Assembly (NCBI RefSeq): GCF_018063565.1
Contig: NZ_JAGPBB010000009.1
Span: 1 to 64,000 of the forward strand
Reading direction: 5' to 3'
Origin: Rhodoferax sp.
GTDB lineage: Bacteria > Pseudomonadota > Gammaproteobacteria > Burkholderiales > Burkholderiaceae_C
Length of the DNA stretch: 64,000 bases
Under the pieces are notes generated by a model, which saw nothing but the letters and a program-made list of their open reading frames with translations, made no database searches and had not been told where the DNA came from. Below, one piece after another: positions 19,956-29,840 of this stretch. A program made the position numbers and the translations under genes. Positions within the stretch are counted from its first letter, which is position 1; every line of letters starts with the position of its first letter.

Positions 19956-20480
19956 ATGGCTAAAGTACAAGCAAAAATGCAAGGTAAGGCAGAGGGTCCT
20001 GAGGACGGTCTGCGCGAAAAGATGATTGCGATCAACCGTGTAACCAAGGTGGTTAAGGGTGGACGTATTCTCGGTTTTGCTGCCTTGACCGTGGTTGGCG
20101 ACGGTGACGGTACCGTTGGCATGGGTAAGGGCAAGTCCAAAGAGGTTCCGGCTGCCGTGCAAAAAGCGATGGAAGAAGCCCGTCGCAACATGTCCAAGGT
20201 CGCGCTCAAGAATGGTTCGATTCATCACCGGGTCATGGGCCATCATGGTGCCGCCTCTGTGATGATGGCACCCGCCCCCAAAGGTACCGGCATTATTGCC
20301 GGAGGCCCCATGCGCGCGGTATTCGAAGTCATCGGGATCACCGATATCGTTGCCAAGAGCCATGGTTCCAGCAATCCGTACAACATGGTGCGTGCGACGT
20401 TGGATGCCCTGTCCCGCGCCACTACCCCTTCAGTCGTTGCCGCTAAACGTGGCAAGACGGTTGAAGAGCTGTTTGCCTGA
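19956..20480 (+). CDS. rpsE: 30S ribosomal protein S5
   Basis: 174 residues. The S5 N-terminal fold reads [20 protein letters not shown] and the second domain holds [19 protein letters not shown]. It acts in decoding fidelity and mRNA unwinding at the entry tunnel. Confidence 0.98.
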   Translation: MAKVQAKMQGKAEGPEDGLREKMIAINRVTKVVKGGRILGFAALTVVGDGDGTVGMGKGKSKEVPAAVQKAMEEARRNMSKVALKNGSIHHRVMGHHGAASVMMAPAPKGTGIIAGGPMRAVFEVIGITDIVAKSHGSSNPYNMVRATLDALSRATTPSVVAAKRGKTVEELFA

Positions 20481-20494
20481 TTGGAGCGTTCAAG

Positions 20495-20677
20495 ATGACA
20501 ACAGAAAAGAAAGTAACGGTAAAGCTGGTGCGCAGTCCGATCGGGTGCGCCGAGTCACATCGTGCGACGGTGCGTGGTCTGGGTTTGCGCAAGTTGAACA
20601 GTACCAGCGAACTCGCCGACACACCTGAGGTGCGCGGCATGATTAACAAGATCAGTTATCTGGTCAAGGTGCTCTGA
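20495..20677 (+). CDS. rpmD: 50S ribosomal protein L30
   Basis: 60 residues, the full bacterial length; [20 protein letters not shown] then [20 protein letters not shown]. It is 14 bp after rpsE. Confidence 0.97.
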   Translation: MTTEKKVTVKLVRSPIGCAESHRATVRGLGLRKLNSTSELADTPEVRGMINKISYLVKVL

Positions 20678-20687
20678 GAGGCTGACA

Positions 20688-21119
20688 ATGGAACTTAACG
20701 GTATTAAACCCGCTGATGGTGCCAAGCACTACAAACGGCGCGTGGGTCGCGGCATTGGCTCGGGTCTTGGTAAGACCGCCGGGCGTGGTCACAAGGGTCA
20801 AAAGTCGCGCGCAGGTGGCTATCATAAAGTCGGCTTTGAAGGTGGTCAGATGCCGATGCAGCGCCGCTTGCCAAAGCGTGGCTTCAAGTCGGCTTTGCTC
20901 AAGTTCAACGCTGAGATCAGCTTGCAGGCACTGGACGCTTTGGGTCTGGTTGAGGTTGACATTCTGGTGCTCAAGCAGGCAGGTCTGGTGGGTGAATTGG
21001 CCAAGGTCGTCAAGGTAATCAAGACGGGCGACATTTCCAAGGCGGTCAAGTTGACAGGCATTGGTGCCACTGCTGGCGCCAAGGCTGCCATTGAGGCGGC
21101 TGGTGGGTCACTGGCTTAA
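20688..21119 (+). CDS. rplO: 50S ribosomal protein L15
   Basis: 143 residues. The Gly/Arg-rich N-terminal extension ([20 protein letters not shown]) threads into 23S rRNA, followed by the globular domain. Adjacent to rpmD and secY as in nearly all bacteria. Confidence 0.98.
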   Translation: MELNGIKPADGAKHYKRRVGRGIGSGLGKTAGRGHKGQKSRAGGYHKVGFEGGQMPMQRRLPKRGFKSALLKFNAEISLQALDALGLVEVDILVLKQAGLVGELAKVVKVIKTGDISKAVKLTGIGATAGAKAAIEAAGGSLA

Positions 21120-21141
21120 TTGATACGAGAGACTGTCACAA

Positions 21142-22452
21142 GTGGTAACCAGCTCAGCAGCCGCTGCTAAAACAGGTAAGTACGGAGATCTCCAGCGCCG
21201 ACTGGTTTTTCTGCTGCTGGCACTTGTGGTCTATCGGATTGGTGCGCACATTCCGGTTCCTGGCATTGATCCGGTTCAGTTGCAGCAATTCTTCAAGGGA
21301 CAGCAGGGCGGTATTCTGGGCATGTTCAACATGTTTTCAGGTGGAGCCTTGTCGCGGTTCACGATCTTTGCATTGGGGATCATGCCCTATATTTCTGCAT
21401 CGATCATCATGCAGCTGATGGGGTATGTGTTGCCTGCTTTCGAGCAGCTCAAAAAAGAAGGTGAAGCGGGCCGACGCAAGATTACTCAGTACACCCGCTA
21501 TGGCACGCTTGGGTTGGCTTTGTTCCAGTCATTGGGCATTGCTGTCGCGCTGGAAAGCTCGGCTGGATTGGTGATCGCGCCTGGTTTTGGTTTTCGTATG
21601 ACTGCGGTGGTCACCTTGACCGCAGGAACCATGTTTTTGATGTGGTTGGGTGAGCAGATCACCGAGCGGGGGCTCGGCAATGGTATTTCTATTCTTATTT
21701 TTGGTGGTATTGCGGCTGGTTTGCCCAACGCCATTGGAGGCTTGCTTGAGTTGGTCAGAACCGGAGCAATGAGCATCATTGTTTCGCTGTTCATCATTGT
21801 TCTGGTTGGACTGGTGACTTATTTTGTGGTGTTTGTGGAACGTGGTCAGCGCAAGATTCTGGTTAACTATGCGCGGCGGCAGGTCGGTAACAAGGTCTAT
21901 GGTGGGCAATCTTCTCACTTGCCCCTCAAGCTCAATATGGCGGGTGTGATTCCTCCCATTTTTGCGTCGTCCATCATTTTGTTGCCGGCGACCGTGGTGG
22001 GGTGGTTCAGTGCTGGTGATTCCATGCGCTGGCTCAAGGACATTGCGGGTTCATTGACGCCTGGGCAACCTATTTATGTGATGTTGTACGCGGCCGCCAT
22101 CATATTTTTCTGTTTCTTCTACACGGCATTGGTATTCAATAGTCGTGAGACGGCAGAAAACTTGAAAAAGAGTGGAGCATTTGTGCCGGGCATTCGTCCT
22201 GGTGACAATACAGCCAAGTACATTGATAAGATTTTGTTGCGCCTTACCTTCGTTGGTGCCATATATATCACCTTGGTTTGTTTGTTGCCGGAATTCTTGA
22301 TTCTGAAGTACAACGTTCCGTTTTATTTTGGCGGTACATCTTTGCTGATTATTGTTGTGGTAACGATGGACTTTATGGCCCAGGTGCAAAACTATCTGAT
22401 GTCGCAGCAATATGAGTCTTTGCTAAAGAAGGCTAATTTCAAGTCTTCTTGA
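21142..22452 (+). CDS. secY: Preprotein translocase subunit SecY
   Basis: 436 residues with ten predicted membrane helices; start GTG at 21142. Signatures are [20 protein letters not shown] and, in the cytoplasmic loop, [20 protein letters not shown]. It forms the protein-conducting channel of the Sec translocon. 22 bp after rplO. Confidence 0.98.
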   Translation: MVTSSAAAAKTGKYGDLQRRLVFLLLALVVYRIGAHIPVPGIDPVQLQQFFKGQQGGILGMFNMFSGGALSRFTIFALGIMPYISASIIMQLMGYVLPAFEQLKKEGEAGRRKITQYTRYGTLGLALFQSLGIAVALESSAGLVIAPGFGFRMTAVVTLTAGTMFLMWLGEQITERGLGNGISILIFGGIAAGLPNAIGGLLELVRTGAMSIIVSLFIIVLVGLVTYFVVFVERGQRKILVNYARRQVGNKVYGGQSSHLPLKLNMAGVIPPIFASSIILLPATVVGWFSAGDSMRWLKDIAGSLTPGQPIYVMLYAAAIIFFCFFYTALVFNSRETAENLKKSGAFVPGIRPGDNTAKYIDKILLRLTFVGAIYITLVCLLPEFLILKYNVPFYFGGTSLLIIVVVTMDFMAQVQNYLMSQQYESLLKKANFKSS

Positions 22453-22463
22453 GAAGGTTACTT

Positions 22464-22682
22464 ATGGCAAAAGATGACGTTATACAAATGCAAGGCGAGA
22501 TTGTTGAAAATCTTCCCAATGCAACCTTCAGGGTCAAACTGGAAAATGGGCATATCGTGCTGGGGCATATTTCAGGCAAGATGCGTATGCACTACATCCG
22601 GATTCTGCCAGGTGACAAGGTGACCGTTGAACTGACGCCGTATGACTTGAGTCGGGCACGGATTGTCTTTAGAGCGAAATAG
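22464..22682 (+). CDS. infA: Translation initiation factor IF-1
   Basis: 72 residues from the ATG at 22464 ([20 protein letters not shown]), the usual length. A single S1/OB fold that fills the ribosomal A site during initiation. An in-frame extension overlapping the secY stop is not used by the family. Confidence 0.97.
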   Translation: MAKDDVIQMQGEIVENLPNATFRVKLENGHIVLGHISGKMRMHYIRILPGDKVTVELTPYDLSRARIVFRAK

Positions 22683-22715
22683 TTAGTCTTTCAATGATTT
22701 GTTTAGGAGAGTGAA

Positions 22716-22829
22716 ATGAAAGTTTCGGCTTCGGTTAAAAAAATATGCCGTAACTGCAAGATTATTCGGCGTCACGGCATTGTTCGGGTTATCTGTACGG
22801 ATCCCCGTCACAAGCAGCGCCAGGGTTAA
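22716..22829 (+). CDS. rpmJ: 50S ribosomal protein L36
   Basis: 37 residues, [20 protein letters not shown] then [17 protein letters not shown]. Cys11, Cys14, Cys27 and His32 form the zinc site of the zinc-binding L36 type. AGGAGAG precedes ATG by five bases. Confidence 0.96.
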   Translation: MKVSASVKKICRNCKIIRRHGIVRVICTDPRHKQRQG

Positions 22830-22853
22830 TTGCAAAAGTTATAGAGGACCAAA

Positions 22854-23219
22854 ATGGCACGTATCGCTGGTATTAACATTCCGCCGCAAAAGCATTCCGA
22901 AATCGGCTTGACTGCCATTTTCGGCGTCGGTCGCAGTCGGGCCCGCAAGATCTGTGAGGCTTGCGGCATTGACTATTCCAAAAAAATCAAGGATCTGACC
23001 GATCATGAGCTTGAGAAAGTTCGTGATGAAGTAGCCAAGTTCACCATCGAAGGCGATTTGCGGCGCGAGACCACCATGAACATCAAGCGGTTGATGGACA
23101 TCGGGTGTTATAGAGGTTTCCGTCATCGTCGTGGCTTGCCGTTGCGTGGTCAGCGCACGCGTACCAATGCACGCACACGCAAGGGTCCCCGTAAAGCGGC
23201 TGCTTCGCTGAAGAAATAA
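22854..23219 (+). CDS. rpsM: 30S ribosomal protein S13
   Basis: 121 residues; [20 protein letters not shown] start and the C-terminal [20 protein letters not shown] tail that contacts tRNAs. First gene of the alpha operon block rpsM-rpsK-rpsD-rpoA-rplQ. Confidence 0.98.
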   Translation: MARIAGINIPPQKHSEIGLTAIFGVGRSRARKICEACGIDYSKKIKDLTDHELEKVRDEVAKFTIEGDLRRETTMNIKRLMDIGCYRGFRHRRGLPLRGQRTRTNARTRKGPRKAAASLKK

Positions 23220-23237
23220 GTTATTTGAAGGATTACC

Positions 23238-23642
23238 ATGGCAAAAGCACCAGCTAACAACGCCGCTCAGCGTGTACGCAAGAAAGTTCGCAAGAACGTA
23301 GCGGACGGCATTGCGCACGTTCATGCGTCGTTTAACAACACGATCATCACCATCACGGACCGTCAGGGCAATTCTTTGTCCTGGGCGTCGTCAGGTGGAC
23401 AAGGATTCAAGGGCTCGCGCAAGTCAACCCCCTTTGCAGCTCAGGTTGCATCAGAGGTGGCGGGGCGTGCCGCGATTGAACAAGGGATCAAGAACCTTGA
23501 CGTTGAGATCAAGGGTCCCGGACCTGGTCGCGAGTCTTCGGTGCGTGCGTTGGCTGCCCTGGGCATTCGTATCAACATGATTGCTGACGTTACGCCGGTG
23601 CCGCACAACGGATGTCGGCCGCAAAAGCGCCGTCGTATTTAG
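23238..23642 (+). CDS. rpsK: 30S ribosomal protein S11
   Basis: 134 residues; [19 protein letters not shown] and the C-terminal [18 protein letters not shown] are hallmark sequences. It lines the mRNA exit platform of the small subunit. Confidence 0.98.
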   Translation: MAKAPANNAAQRVRKKVRKNVADGIAHVHASFNNTIITITDRQGNSLSWASSGGQGFKGSRKSTPFAAQVASEVAGRAAIEQGIKNLDVEIKGPGPGRESSVRALAALGIRINMIADVTPVPHNGCRPQKRRRI

Positions 23643-23662
23643 TATTTTCAACCAAGCCCACC

Positions 23663-23685
23663 GCCACAGCTTCAATGACTGTGGC
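23663..23685 (+). other. Hairpin in the rpsK-rpsD gap
   Basis: GCCACAG and CTGTGGC form a perfect 7-bp stem with a nine-base loop, 40 nt before the rpsD start. The 82 bp gap is long for this operon. S4 autoregulates the alpha operon in other bacteria, so an RNA control element is possible, but no known S4 leader structure is recognised. Confidence 0.35.
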
Positions 23686-23724
23686 TCCCGCATGTTTGCG
23701 GTAGATGATTAAAAGGAAACTCAA

Positions 23725-24348
23725 GTGGCACGTTATCTCGGCCCCAAGGCCAAACTTTCCCGCCGTGAAGGTACAGACCTTTTCCTCAAGAGCGCACGTC
23801 GTTCCATTGGGGATAAGGCCAAGTTCGACTCGAAACCCGGTCAACACGGTCGCACCTCGGGTGCCCGTACATCCGACTTCGGCCTTCAACTGCGCGAAAA
23901 GCAGAAAGTCAAGCGCATGTATGGTGTGATGGAAAAACAGTTCCGTCGCTACTTTCAGGAAGCTGATCGCCGTAAAGGCAATACCGGTTCCAATTTGTTG
24001 GCATTGCTGGAGACCCGTTTGGACAACGTGGTTTACCGGATGGGTTTTGGTTCGACCCGTGCTGAGGCGCGGCAACTGGTTTCGCACAAGGCGATGCTGG
24101 TGAACGGCAAGCCTGTCAATATCCCTTCTTTCATGGTGAAAGTGGGTGATGTGATCGCAGTGCGTGAGAAGTCCGCCAAGCAGAACCGTGTGCTTGAAGC
24201 TTTGCAACTGGCTCAGCAAGTGGGTATGCCTGCTTGGGTTGACGTGAATGCCGACAAGGCTGAGGGTGTTTTCAAAGCAGTTCCTGATCGTGATCAGTTT
24301 GCGGCGGATGTGAACGAATCGCTGATTGTTGAGTTGTACTCTCGTTAA
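23725..24348 (+). CDS. rpsD: 30S ribosomal protein S4
   Basis: 207 residues; GTG start ([20 protein letters not shown]) after AAGGAAA. The S4 RNA-binding domain is seen in [20 protein letters not shown] followed by [17 protein letters not shown]. It nucleates 16S rRNA folding and is the known translational regulator of alpha operons. Confidence 0.98.
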   Translation: MARYLGPKAKLSRREGTDLFLKSARRSIGDKAKFDSKPGQHGRTSGARTSDFGLQLREKQKVKRMYGVMEKQFRRYFQEADRRKGNTGSNLLALLETRLDNVVYRMGFGSTRAEARQLVSHKAMLVNGKPVNIPSFMVKVGDVIAVREKSAKQNRVLEALQLAQQVGMPAWVDVNADKAEGVFKAVPDRDQFAADVNESLIVELYSR

Positions 24349-24370
24349 TCTGAAGTTGTCACTGGTTTGC

Positions 24371-24400
24371 AGCAAAAGCCCGGACTGGCTTTTGCTCTTT
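24371..24400 (+). terminator. Terminator-like hairpin between rpsD and rpoA
   Basis: AGCAAAAGCC and GGCTTTTGCT pair perfectly over 10 bp around CGGACT, followed by CTTTTAG. It has the form of a weak intrinsic terminator inside the alpha operon, so some transcripts may stop before rpoA. Confidence 0.6.
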
Positions 24401-24449
24401 TAGTCAGCCTTACCGACGTAACGAATCGGGGGTATTGAGAGGATTTTCC

Positions 24450-25439
24450 ATGCAAAGTAATTTGTTAAAACCAAAGACGATTCAGGTTGAGCAACTGTCG
24501 ACTAATCGTGCCAAAGTTGTGCTTGAGCCCTTTGAACGGGGTTACGGTCATACCTTGGGCAATGCATTGCGGCGCGTATTGTTGTCTTCGATGCCGGGTT
24601 ATGCACCCACCGAAGTCACCATCGCGGGCGTTTTGCATGAGTATTCATCGATTGATGGTGTTCACGAGGATGTGGTCAACATTCTTTTGAACCTCAAGGG
24701 TGTCGTTTTTAAACTGCATAACCGTGATGAAGTGACGCTGAGTCTGCGCAAAGACACCGAAGGCGTGGTGTCAGCCGGTGATATTCAGACCCCTCACGAT
24801 GTGGAGATCATCAACCCGTCGCATGTGATCGCCAATCTCGCAGCGGGTGGCAAGATTGACATGCAGATCAAGGTAGAAAAAGGTCGCGGTTACGTGCCAG
24901 GGACCATGCGCCGTCACGGTGATGAGCCCTCGAAATCCATTGGCCGTATTGTGCTGGATGCCTCCTTTTCGCCTGTCCGTCGTGTCAGTTATACGGTCGA
25001 GAGTGCACGGGTGGAGCAGCGTACCGATCTTGATAAACTCATTGTCGACATTGAGACCAATGGCGCGCTGTCTGCGGAAGATGCAGTTCGCGCGTCGGCA
25101 AAGATCCTGGTGGAACAACTGGCGGTGTTTGCACAGTTGGAGGGTGGTGAGATTGACACCATCGTGTCATCCTCGTCTCGCGGTGGTGCGCAGTTTGACC
25201 CGGTCTTGCTGCGCCCGGTGGATGAGCTTGAGTTGACCGTGCGCTCGGCCAACTGCCTGAAAGCTGAAAATATCTATTACATCGGCGACTTGATCCAGCG
25301 CACCGAGAACGAATTGCTCAAGACACCCAATTTGGGTCGTAAATCTCTCAATGAGATCAAGGAAGTGTTGACCTCACGCGGCCTGACCCTCGGAATGAAA
25401 TTGGAAAGCTGGCCTCCAGCGGCCCTTGAAAAGCGCTGA
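24450..25439 (+). CDS. rpoA: RNA polymerase alpha subunit
   Basis: 329 residues from the ATG at 24450 ([20 protein letters not shown]); GAGAGGA precedes it, and an upstream TTG is ignored. The N-terminal assembly domain has [20 protein letters not shown]. The C-terminal domain that contacts UP elements and activators has [20 protein letters not shown]. Confidence 0.98.
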   Translation: MQSNLLKPKTIQVEQLSTNRAKVVLEPFERGYGHTLGNALRRVLLSSMPGYAPTEVTIAGVLHEYSSIDGVHEDVVNILLNLKGVVFKLHNRDEVTLSLRKDTEGVVSAGDIQTPHDVEIINPSHVIANLAAGGKIDMQIKVEKGRGYVPGTMRRHGDEPSKSIGRIVLDASFSPVRRVSYTVESARVEQRTDLDKLIVDIETNGALSAEDAVRASAKILVEQLAVFAQLEGGEIDTIVSSSSRGGAQFDPVLLRPVDELELTVRSANCLKAENIYYIGDLIQRTENELLKTPNLGRKSLNEIKEVLTSRGLTLGMKLESWPPAALEKR

Positions 25440-25500
25440 GATTTAGCGCATCGGACAGTACCTGATACGGCTGCCTGCTTAATATACAAAGGAAATCACT

Positions 25501-25905
25501 ATGCGTCACGGACACGGATTACGGAAACTTAACAGAACCTCTTCTCATCGTTTGGCAATGCTGCGCAACATGATGAATTCACTGATTGCACACGAGGCGA
25601 TCAAGACCACTGTTCCGAAAGCCAAGGAACTGCGCCGTGTGATTGAGCCGATGATCACGCTTGCCAAAGTTGCCACCGTGGCCAATCGTCGACTGGCGTT
25701 TGACCGTTTGCGCGATCGTGACAGTGTTGTGAAGTTGTTCGACGTATTGGGTCCTCGGTTCAAGGCGCGGCCAGGTGGTTACACGCGCATTTTGAAGATG
25801 GGCTTTAGGGTTGGCGACAATGCACCAATGGCCCTGGTTGAATTGGTCGATCGCGGCGTGGAAGATGCGACAGAATCGTCCGCTCCAGCCGTTGCGTCGA
25901 CCTGA
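25501..25905 (+). CDS. rplQ: 50S ribosomal protein L17
   Basis: 134 residues; [20 protein letters not shown] is invariant in the family. The C-terminal tail [15 protein letters not shown] is a short, variable acidic extension. Last protein gene of the alpha operon. Confidence 0.98.
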   Translation: MRHGHGLRKLNRTSSHRLAMLRNMMNSLIAHEAIKTTVPKAKELRRVIEPMITLAKVATVANRRLAFDRLRDRDSVVKLFDVLGPRFKARPGGYTRILKMGFRVGDNAPMALVELVDRGVEDATESSAPAVAST

Positions 25906-25927
25906 GTAAGGTACAATCAGAACATAC

Positions 25928-26004
<77 letters not shown>

Positions 26005-26026
26005 AAACATGGGGCTCAGCCCCGAA

Positions 26027-26060
26027 GCAAAACGCCCACAGATTGTGGGCGTTTTGCTTT
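26027..26060 (+). terminator. Intrinsic terminator after the tRNA
   Basis: GCAAAACGCCCACA and TGTGGGCGTTTTGC form a perfect 14-bp hairpin with a three-base loop, with T-rich tail. A smaller GGGGCTCAGCCCC hairpin precedes it at 26011-26023. It ends the ribosomal/tRNA transcription unit. Confidence 0.85.
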
Positions 26061-26112
26061 GCGACACATTGACTCACTCAGAGTTGTAGGTCACGAATCA
26101 AAGGGCTAGACC

Positions 26113-27447
26113 ATGACGAACCCGGATGATCGCGTCAAGATAGTGCGGTCCAGCTGGCTAGAGACGCTGAAGGTGTATCTGGAGCCAGCGACGCTGCGCC
26201 TGTTGTTGTTGGGATTTTCGGCAGGTTTGCCACTGCTGTTGGTGCTCGGTACCCTCAGTTTCTGGCTGCGTGAAGCGGGCATTGACCGTACCACCATTGG
26301 TTATCTGAGCTGGGTTGGATTGGCCTATGCCTTCAAGTGGATGTGGGCACCCTTGGTGGACCGCTTGCCCATTCCCTTTTTGACGGCCAGACTCGGACGG
26401 CGTCGCAGCTGGTTGCTGCTCTCGCAATTGGCCATACTGGTCGGTTTGGTGGCGATGTCGTTCAATGACCCGCAGTTGGCTTTGACGCCCGTGGTGTGGG
26501 GTGCCCTGGCTGTGGCTTTTGGATCTGCGACGCAGGATATTGCGCTGGATGCCTATCGGATTGAATCCGCAGACACCAGTCGCCAGGCCGCACTGGCAGC
26601 TGCGTACCAGACCGGGTACCGGCTTGCCATGATCTGGTCCGGTGCCGGTGTGCTGTGGATTGCGGCGCGCGCGCAGGACCCAGCGCTTGCCACTTATCAG
26701 CACAGTGCGTGGCAAACCGCCTACCTGGTGATGGCCGCCAGTATGGTGCTTGGGGTCGTCACCGTGCTGTTCTCACCCGAACCGGCGGCCCGGCCGCTGA
26801 CGCCTGCTCGCAATGCGCTCGATTGGCTTCACGGCGCGCTGGTGGCACCGTTTGCCGACTTTCTGCAGCGTTATCGCTGGCACGCAGTGCTGATCCTTAC
26901 CTTGATCGGCACTTACCGCATCAGCGATGTGGTCATGGGCATCATGGCCAATCCGTTTTATGTCGACATGGGCTATAGCAAAGACGAGGTTGCCGCCGTG
27001 ACCAAGATTTATGGCGTCATCATGACATTGGTCGGTGCTTTTGTGGGCGGCGCACTGGCGCTGCGTCTGGGGGTGATGCGGGTGTTGATGCTGGGTGCGG
27101 TGCTCAGCGCTGCCAGCAATTTGCTGTTTGCAGCCTTGAGTACGCGAGGGCATGACCTTAGCGGGCTGATCTGGGTGATCTCAGCCGACAACCTGGCCGG
27201 TGGGGTGGCATCTGCTGCCTTCATTGCCTATTTGTCGAGCCTCACCAATGTCAGTTATTCCGCCACGCAGTATGCACTCTTCAGTTCGATGATGTTGCTG
27301 CTGCCCAAGTTTGTGGCCGGTTACTCGGGTCGCTATGTCGACGCCTTTGGCTACCCCCAGTTTTTTGTTGCCACGGCCTTGCTGGGCTTGCCGGTACTGG
27401 TTTTGGTGGCGCTCACATCTCGGATTAAATTGGCGTCTAGCGCTTAA
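26113..27447 (+). CDS. AmpG-like major facilitator permease
   Basis: 444 residues with about 12 predicted transmembrane helices. AmpG-type signatures include GFSAGLPLLLVLGTLSFWLR, KWMWAPLVDRLPIP and FGSATQDIALDAYRIES. AmpG carries anhydromuropeptides from periplasm to cytosol for cell-wall recycling. No other recycling or beta-lactamase gene lies next to it, so the substrate rests on family resemblance alone. Confidence 0.85.
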   Translation: MTNPDDRVKIVRSSWLETLKVYLEPATLRLLLLGFSAGLPLLLVLGTLSFWLREAGIDRTTIGYLSWVGLAYAFKWMWAPLVDRLPIPFLTARLGRRRSWLLLSQLAILVGLVAMSFNDPQLALTPVVWGALAVAFGSATQDIALDAYRIESADTSRQAALAAAYQTGYRLAMIWSGAGVLWIAARAQDPALATYQHSAWQTAYLVMAASMVLGVVTVLFSPEPAARPLTPARNALDWLHGALVAPFADFLQRYRWHAVLILTLIGTYRISDVVMGIMANPFYVDMGYSKDEVAAVTKIYGVIMTLVGAFVGGALALRLGVMRVLMLGAVLSAASNLLFAALSTRGHDLSGLIWVISADNLAGGVASAAFIAYLSSLTNVSYSATQYALFSSMMLLLPKFVAGYSGRYVDAFGYPQFFVATALLGLPVLVLVALTSRIKLASSA

Positions 27448-27487
27448 CTGCATTGGACCTTATGCTACAAAAAAGTTCTGGCCAGGT

Positions 27488-27503
27488 TTTACCTATCTTT
27501 ACC
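27488..27503 (+). promoter_or_regulatory. Tandem TTTACC repeats before a response regulator
   Basis: Two TTTACC half-sites begin exactly 10 bp apart, the spacing used by OmpR-family dimers, 46 bp before the regulator start. An inverted copy (GGTAAA) lies at 27525-27530. Autoregulation by the downstream regulator is the simplest reading. Confidence 0.4.
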
Positions 27504-27548
27504 TGAACTTCAAACCAGCGTGTCGGTAAATCACTAGACTCTCAGGCC

Positions 27549-28253
27549 ATGAACCAACACCTGCTGATGATCGAAGATGATGCGCGCCTGGCCCACATGG
27601 TGGCTGAGTACCTGCGTCAATCGGGCTATCAGGTCGACCACGCCGGAGACGCCCAGACCGGTTTGTCCATGTTGCGCTCGACCACACCGCACCTGGTGGT
27701 GCTGGACCTGATGCTGCCGGACATGGACGGGTTGGAGGTGTGCCGCCGCATCCGCGCGATGAGCGGCCCGGTGGCAAGTACCCCCATTCTGATGCTCACC
27801 GCCAAAGGCGATCCGATGGACCGCATCATTGGCCTTGAGATGGGCGCTGATGACTATTTGCCCAAGCCGTTCGAGCCGCGGGAGTTGCTGGCACGTATCC
27901 GCGCTGTCCTGCGGCGCCAGGCAGAGCCGACCGTGACGTCGCATCAGGTGTTGTCTTTTGGTTCGCTTGAGATTGATCAGGATGCACGGGTGGTCAGCGT
28001 GGCTGGCCAAGTGTGTGATCTCACTTCCTACCAGTTTGACCTGCTGGTCGCGCTGGCAGAACGTGCGGGACGGGTGTTGACGCGTGATCAGATCATGGAG
28101 GCCGTTCGCGGCCGCGAACTCGACGCGTTCGACCGTTCGATTGACGTGCACATGGGCCGGATCCGCGCCGCCATCGAGCTTGACCCGAAGTCACCCAAGC
28201 GCATCTTGACGGTGCGCGGCGTTGGCTATGTCTTTGCCCGCCAGCAAGACTGA
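27549..28253 (+). CDS. OmpR-family response regulator
   Basis: 234 residues. The receiver domain has acidic residues in LLMIEDDARLA, the phospho-acceptor Asp53 in VLDLMLP, and the Lys in LPKPFEPRELLARI. The C-terminal winged helix ends RILTVRGVGYVF. It resembles RstA/OmpR regulators. Its kinase begins 15 bp downstream. The signal and targets are unknown; direct repeats just upstream suggest self-regulation. Confidence 0.93.
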   Translation: MNQHLLMIEDDARLAHMVAEYLRQSGYQVDHAGDAQTGLSMLRSTTPHLVVLDLMLPDMDGLEVCRRIRAMSGPVASTPILMLTAKGDPMDRIIGLEMGADDYLPKPFEPRELLARIRAVLRRQAEPTVTSHQVLSFGSLEIDQDARVVSVAGQVCDLTSYQFDLLVALAERAGRVLTRDQIMEAVRGRELDAFDRSIDVHMGRIRAAIELDPKSPKRILTVRGVGYVFARQQD

Positions 28254-28268
28254 GCGCCACCGTGCGTC

Positions 28269-29606
28269 ATGCTGAATAAGCTCTACATCCGTATCTGGCT
28301 GGCCGTGGTGCTGGCGGTTGCGGTGTTGACCCTTTTGGTCGGGTGGATCTGGCGGATGGCGGCAGAGCCACCGCTGCGAGATGTGGTGGTGCGCAATGAG
28401 GCGGGCCAGGTGATTGGCCGTGGTCGACGACCGGCAGCGCCCGACGATCTGACTGAGCGGGAATCCGGGCCAGCCTGGCGGCAGCAGGTGCCAACTGACG
28501 CCATCCCTTTGCCACATGGGCCACGCGGACATTCTGCCAACCAGAGGGATATTGACCTTGGTTTGACCTCCGGACCCGATTTGGATCGCACGGGTGGTGC
28601 CGACTTCACCGTGCGCATGCATGACGGGCAGACCATGCGAATGCGTTTCTTGCGGGCACCGCCGTCCTTCTGGAGCCGACCTCCCTTTGGCTTTGCCTGG
28701 ATGCTGGTGTGGGTTGGTATCGCGGTGGCTTTGGCAACCTATCCGATCGTGCGCACCCTGACGCGGCGCCTTGAACGCTTGCAAGATGGTGTCAAGCAGT
28801 GGGGCGACGGTGACTTGTCTATTCGTGTCCCCGAAGCCGGGCAGGATGAAGTGGCCTTTCTGGCGCGTCGATTCAACAGTGCTGCCGAGCGCATCCAGAC
28901 CCTGGTTCAGTCCCATGAGACCCTGCTGGCATCGCAGAGGTCCCTGCTCGCCAATGCATCACACGAGCTCCGTTCACCCTTGGCCCGCATTCGTATTGGT
29001 CTGGAGTTGTTGGGGCCAGCTGCGTCTGAGGCGTTCAGGGGCGAAATTGCGCGAAATATCACGGAACTTGACCAACTGATCGACGAGATCTTGCTGGCCA
29101 GCCGACTCGATGCGCGCCAGGCCGATATGGGTACTGTCGAGTCGGTTGACCTGATCGGACTAGCTGCCGAGGAATGCGCACGCGTGGGCGCTGATCTTGA
29201 CATCGTGGCGTCCGAGGTGGGCACCTGCGGTGACGCGGTAGCCACTGAACTCGCCGTGCAGGGGGTGGCCAAGTTGTTGCGCCGCGCCGTACGCAATCTG
29301 CTTGAGAACGCGCGCCGTCATGCAGCCGGTGAAATCCGGTTGTTGCTGTCACGGCAGAAGGACCGGGTCGAGATCCGTGTTTGTGATCGCGGGCCAGGTG
29401 TGCCTGCGGCACTGCATGAGCGCATCTTTGAGCCGTTTTATCGGCTGCCGGGTGCAACCGAGCGTGACGGCGGGGTCGGGCTGGCTCTGGCTCTGGTTAA
29501 ATCCATTGCCGTGCGCCATGGCGGTCGTGCCTTTTGTCAGGATCACCCGGGCGGTGGTGCCTGTTTTGTGATCGAACTGCCTTTGACGCCCGAAAAAGCG
29601 GCTTGA
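28269..29606 (+). CDS. Sensor histidine kinase
   Basis: 445 residues. The first membrane segment is about residues 9-29, the second about 141-160, with a periplasmic domain of about 110 residues rich in Pro, Arg and Asp. HAMP follows, then the H-box NASHELRSPLARI with His232, the N-box RRAVRNLLENARRH and the G-box GGVGLALALVKSIA. It partners the preceding regulator. No known sensory fold is recognised in the periplasmic part. Confidence 0.92.
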   Translation: MLNKLYIRIWLAVVLAVAVLTLLVGWIWRMAAEPPLRDVVVRNEAGQVIGRGRRPAAPDDLTERESGPAWRQQVPTDAIPLPHGPRGHSANQRDIDLGLTSGPDLDRTGGADFTVRMHDGQTMRMRFLRAPPSFWSRPPFGFAWMLVWVGIAVALATYPIVRTLTRRLERLQDGVKQWGDGDLSIRVPEAGQDEVAFLARRFNSAAERIQTLVQSHETLLASQRSLLANASHELRSPLARIRIGLELLGPAASEAFRGEIARNITELDQLIDEILLASRLDARQADMGTVESVDLIGLAAEECARVGADLDIVASEVGTCGDAVATELAVQGVAKLLRRAVRNLLENARRHAAGEIRLLLSRQKDRVEIRVCDRGPGVPAALHERIFEPFYRLPGATERDGGVGLALALVKSIAVRHGGRAFCQDHPGGGACFVIELPLTPEKAA

Positions 29607-29656
29607 CGCGCGAAGCCTTACCGATTTTTTGGATTTTTTTCAAAAATACCTTGCAA

Positions 29657-29703
29657 TATCCCCCAAATGGGGGATACCCAATGTTGTGCGACCCCGCTAC
29701 AGT
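29657..29703 (+). promoter_or_regulatory. Palindrome plus -10 element, candidate activator-dependent promoter
   Basis: TATCCCCCA and TGGGGGATA are perfect 9-bp arms around AA (29657-29676). A TACAGT -10-like hexamer follows at 29698-29703 with no acceptable -35 at 17 bp. The palindrome centre would sit near -43 of a start at about 29710, the position of class II activator sites. The binding protein is not identified. Confidence 0.45.
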
Positions 29704-29709
29704 AGACCT

Positions 29710-29840
29710 CAGCTGCTGTCACAGCCATGAAGCAAAATGATTTGGAGAGTGTCAGGACGCTGTTTTTGACCAACGGAGAGTTTCCAACGACGGTTCCCCT
29801 CGGGGAATCTTTACAAGCCACCTCGCGGTGGCTTTTTTTT
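29710..29840 (+). ncRNA. Candidate small RNA
   Basis: The 276 bp gap between the kinase and waaF holds a promoter-like palindrome plus -10, about 130 transcribed bases, an internal GGTTCCCCTCGGGGAATC hairpin (about 29792-29809) and a strong terminator. A 50-codon ATG frame at 29727 reads through the terminator and encodes nothing recognisable, so a non-coding RNA is the better reading. No known family is recognised. Confidence 0.4.
29815..29840 (+). terminator. Intrinsic terminator
   Basis: AAGCCACC and GGTGGCTT form a perfect 8-bp stem around TCGC, followed by a run of T to 29840. It is about 210 bp past the histidine kinase stop, which is far for a simple operon terminator and fits a separate short transcript. 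Confidence 0.85.

Noticed and set aside
25892..25917. TTGCGT and TACAAT as a promoter for the initiator tRNA
   Set aside because: Spacing is only 14 bp, too short for a reliable sigma-70 promoter; the tRNA may simply be co-transcribed with rplQ.
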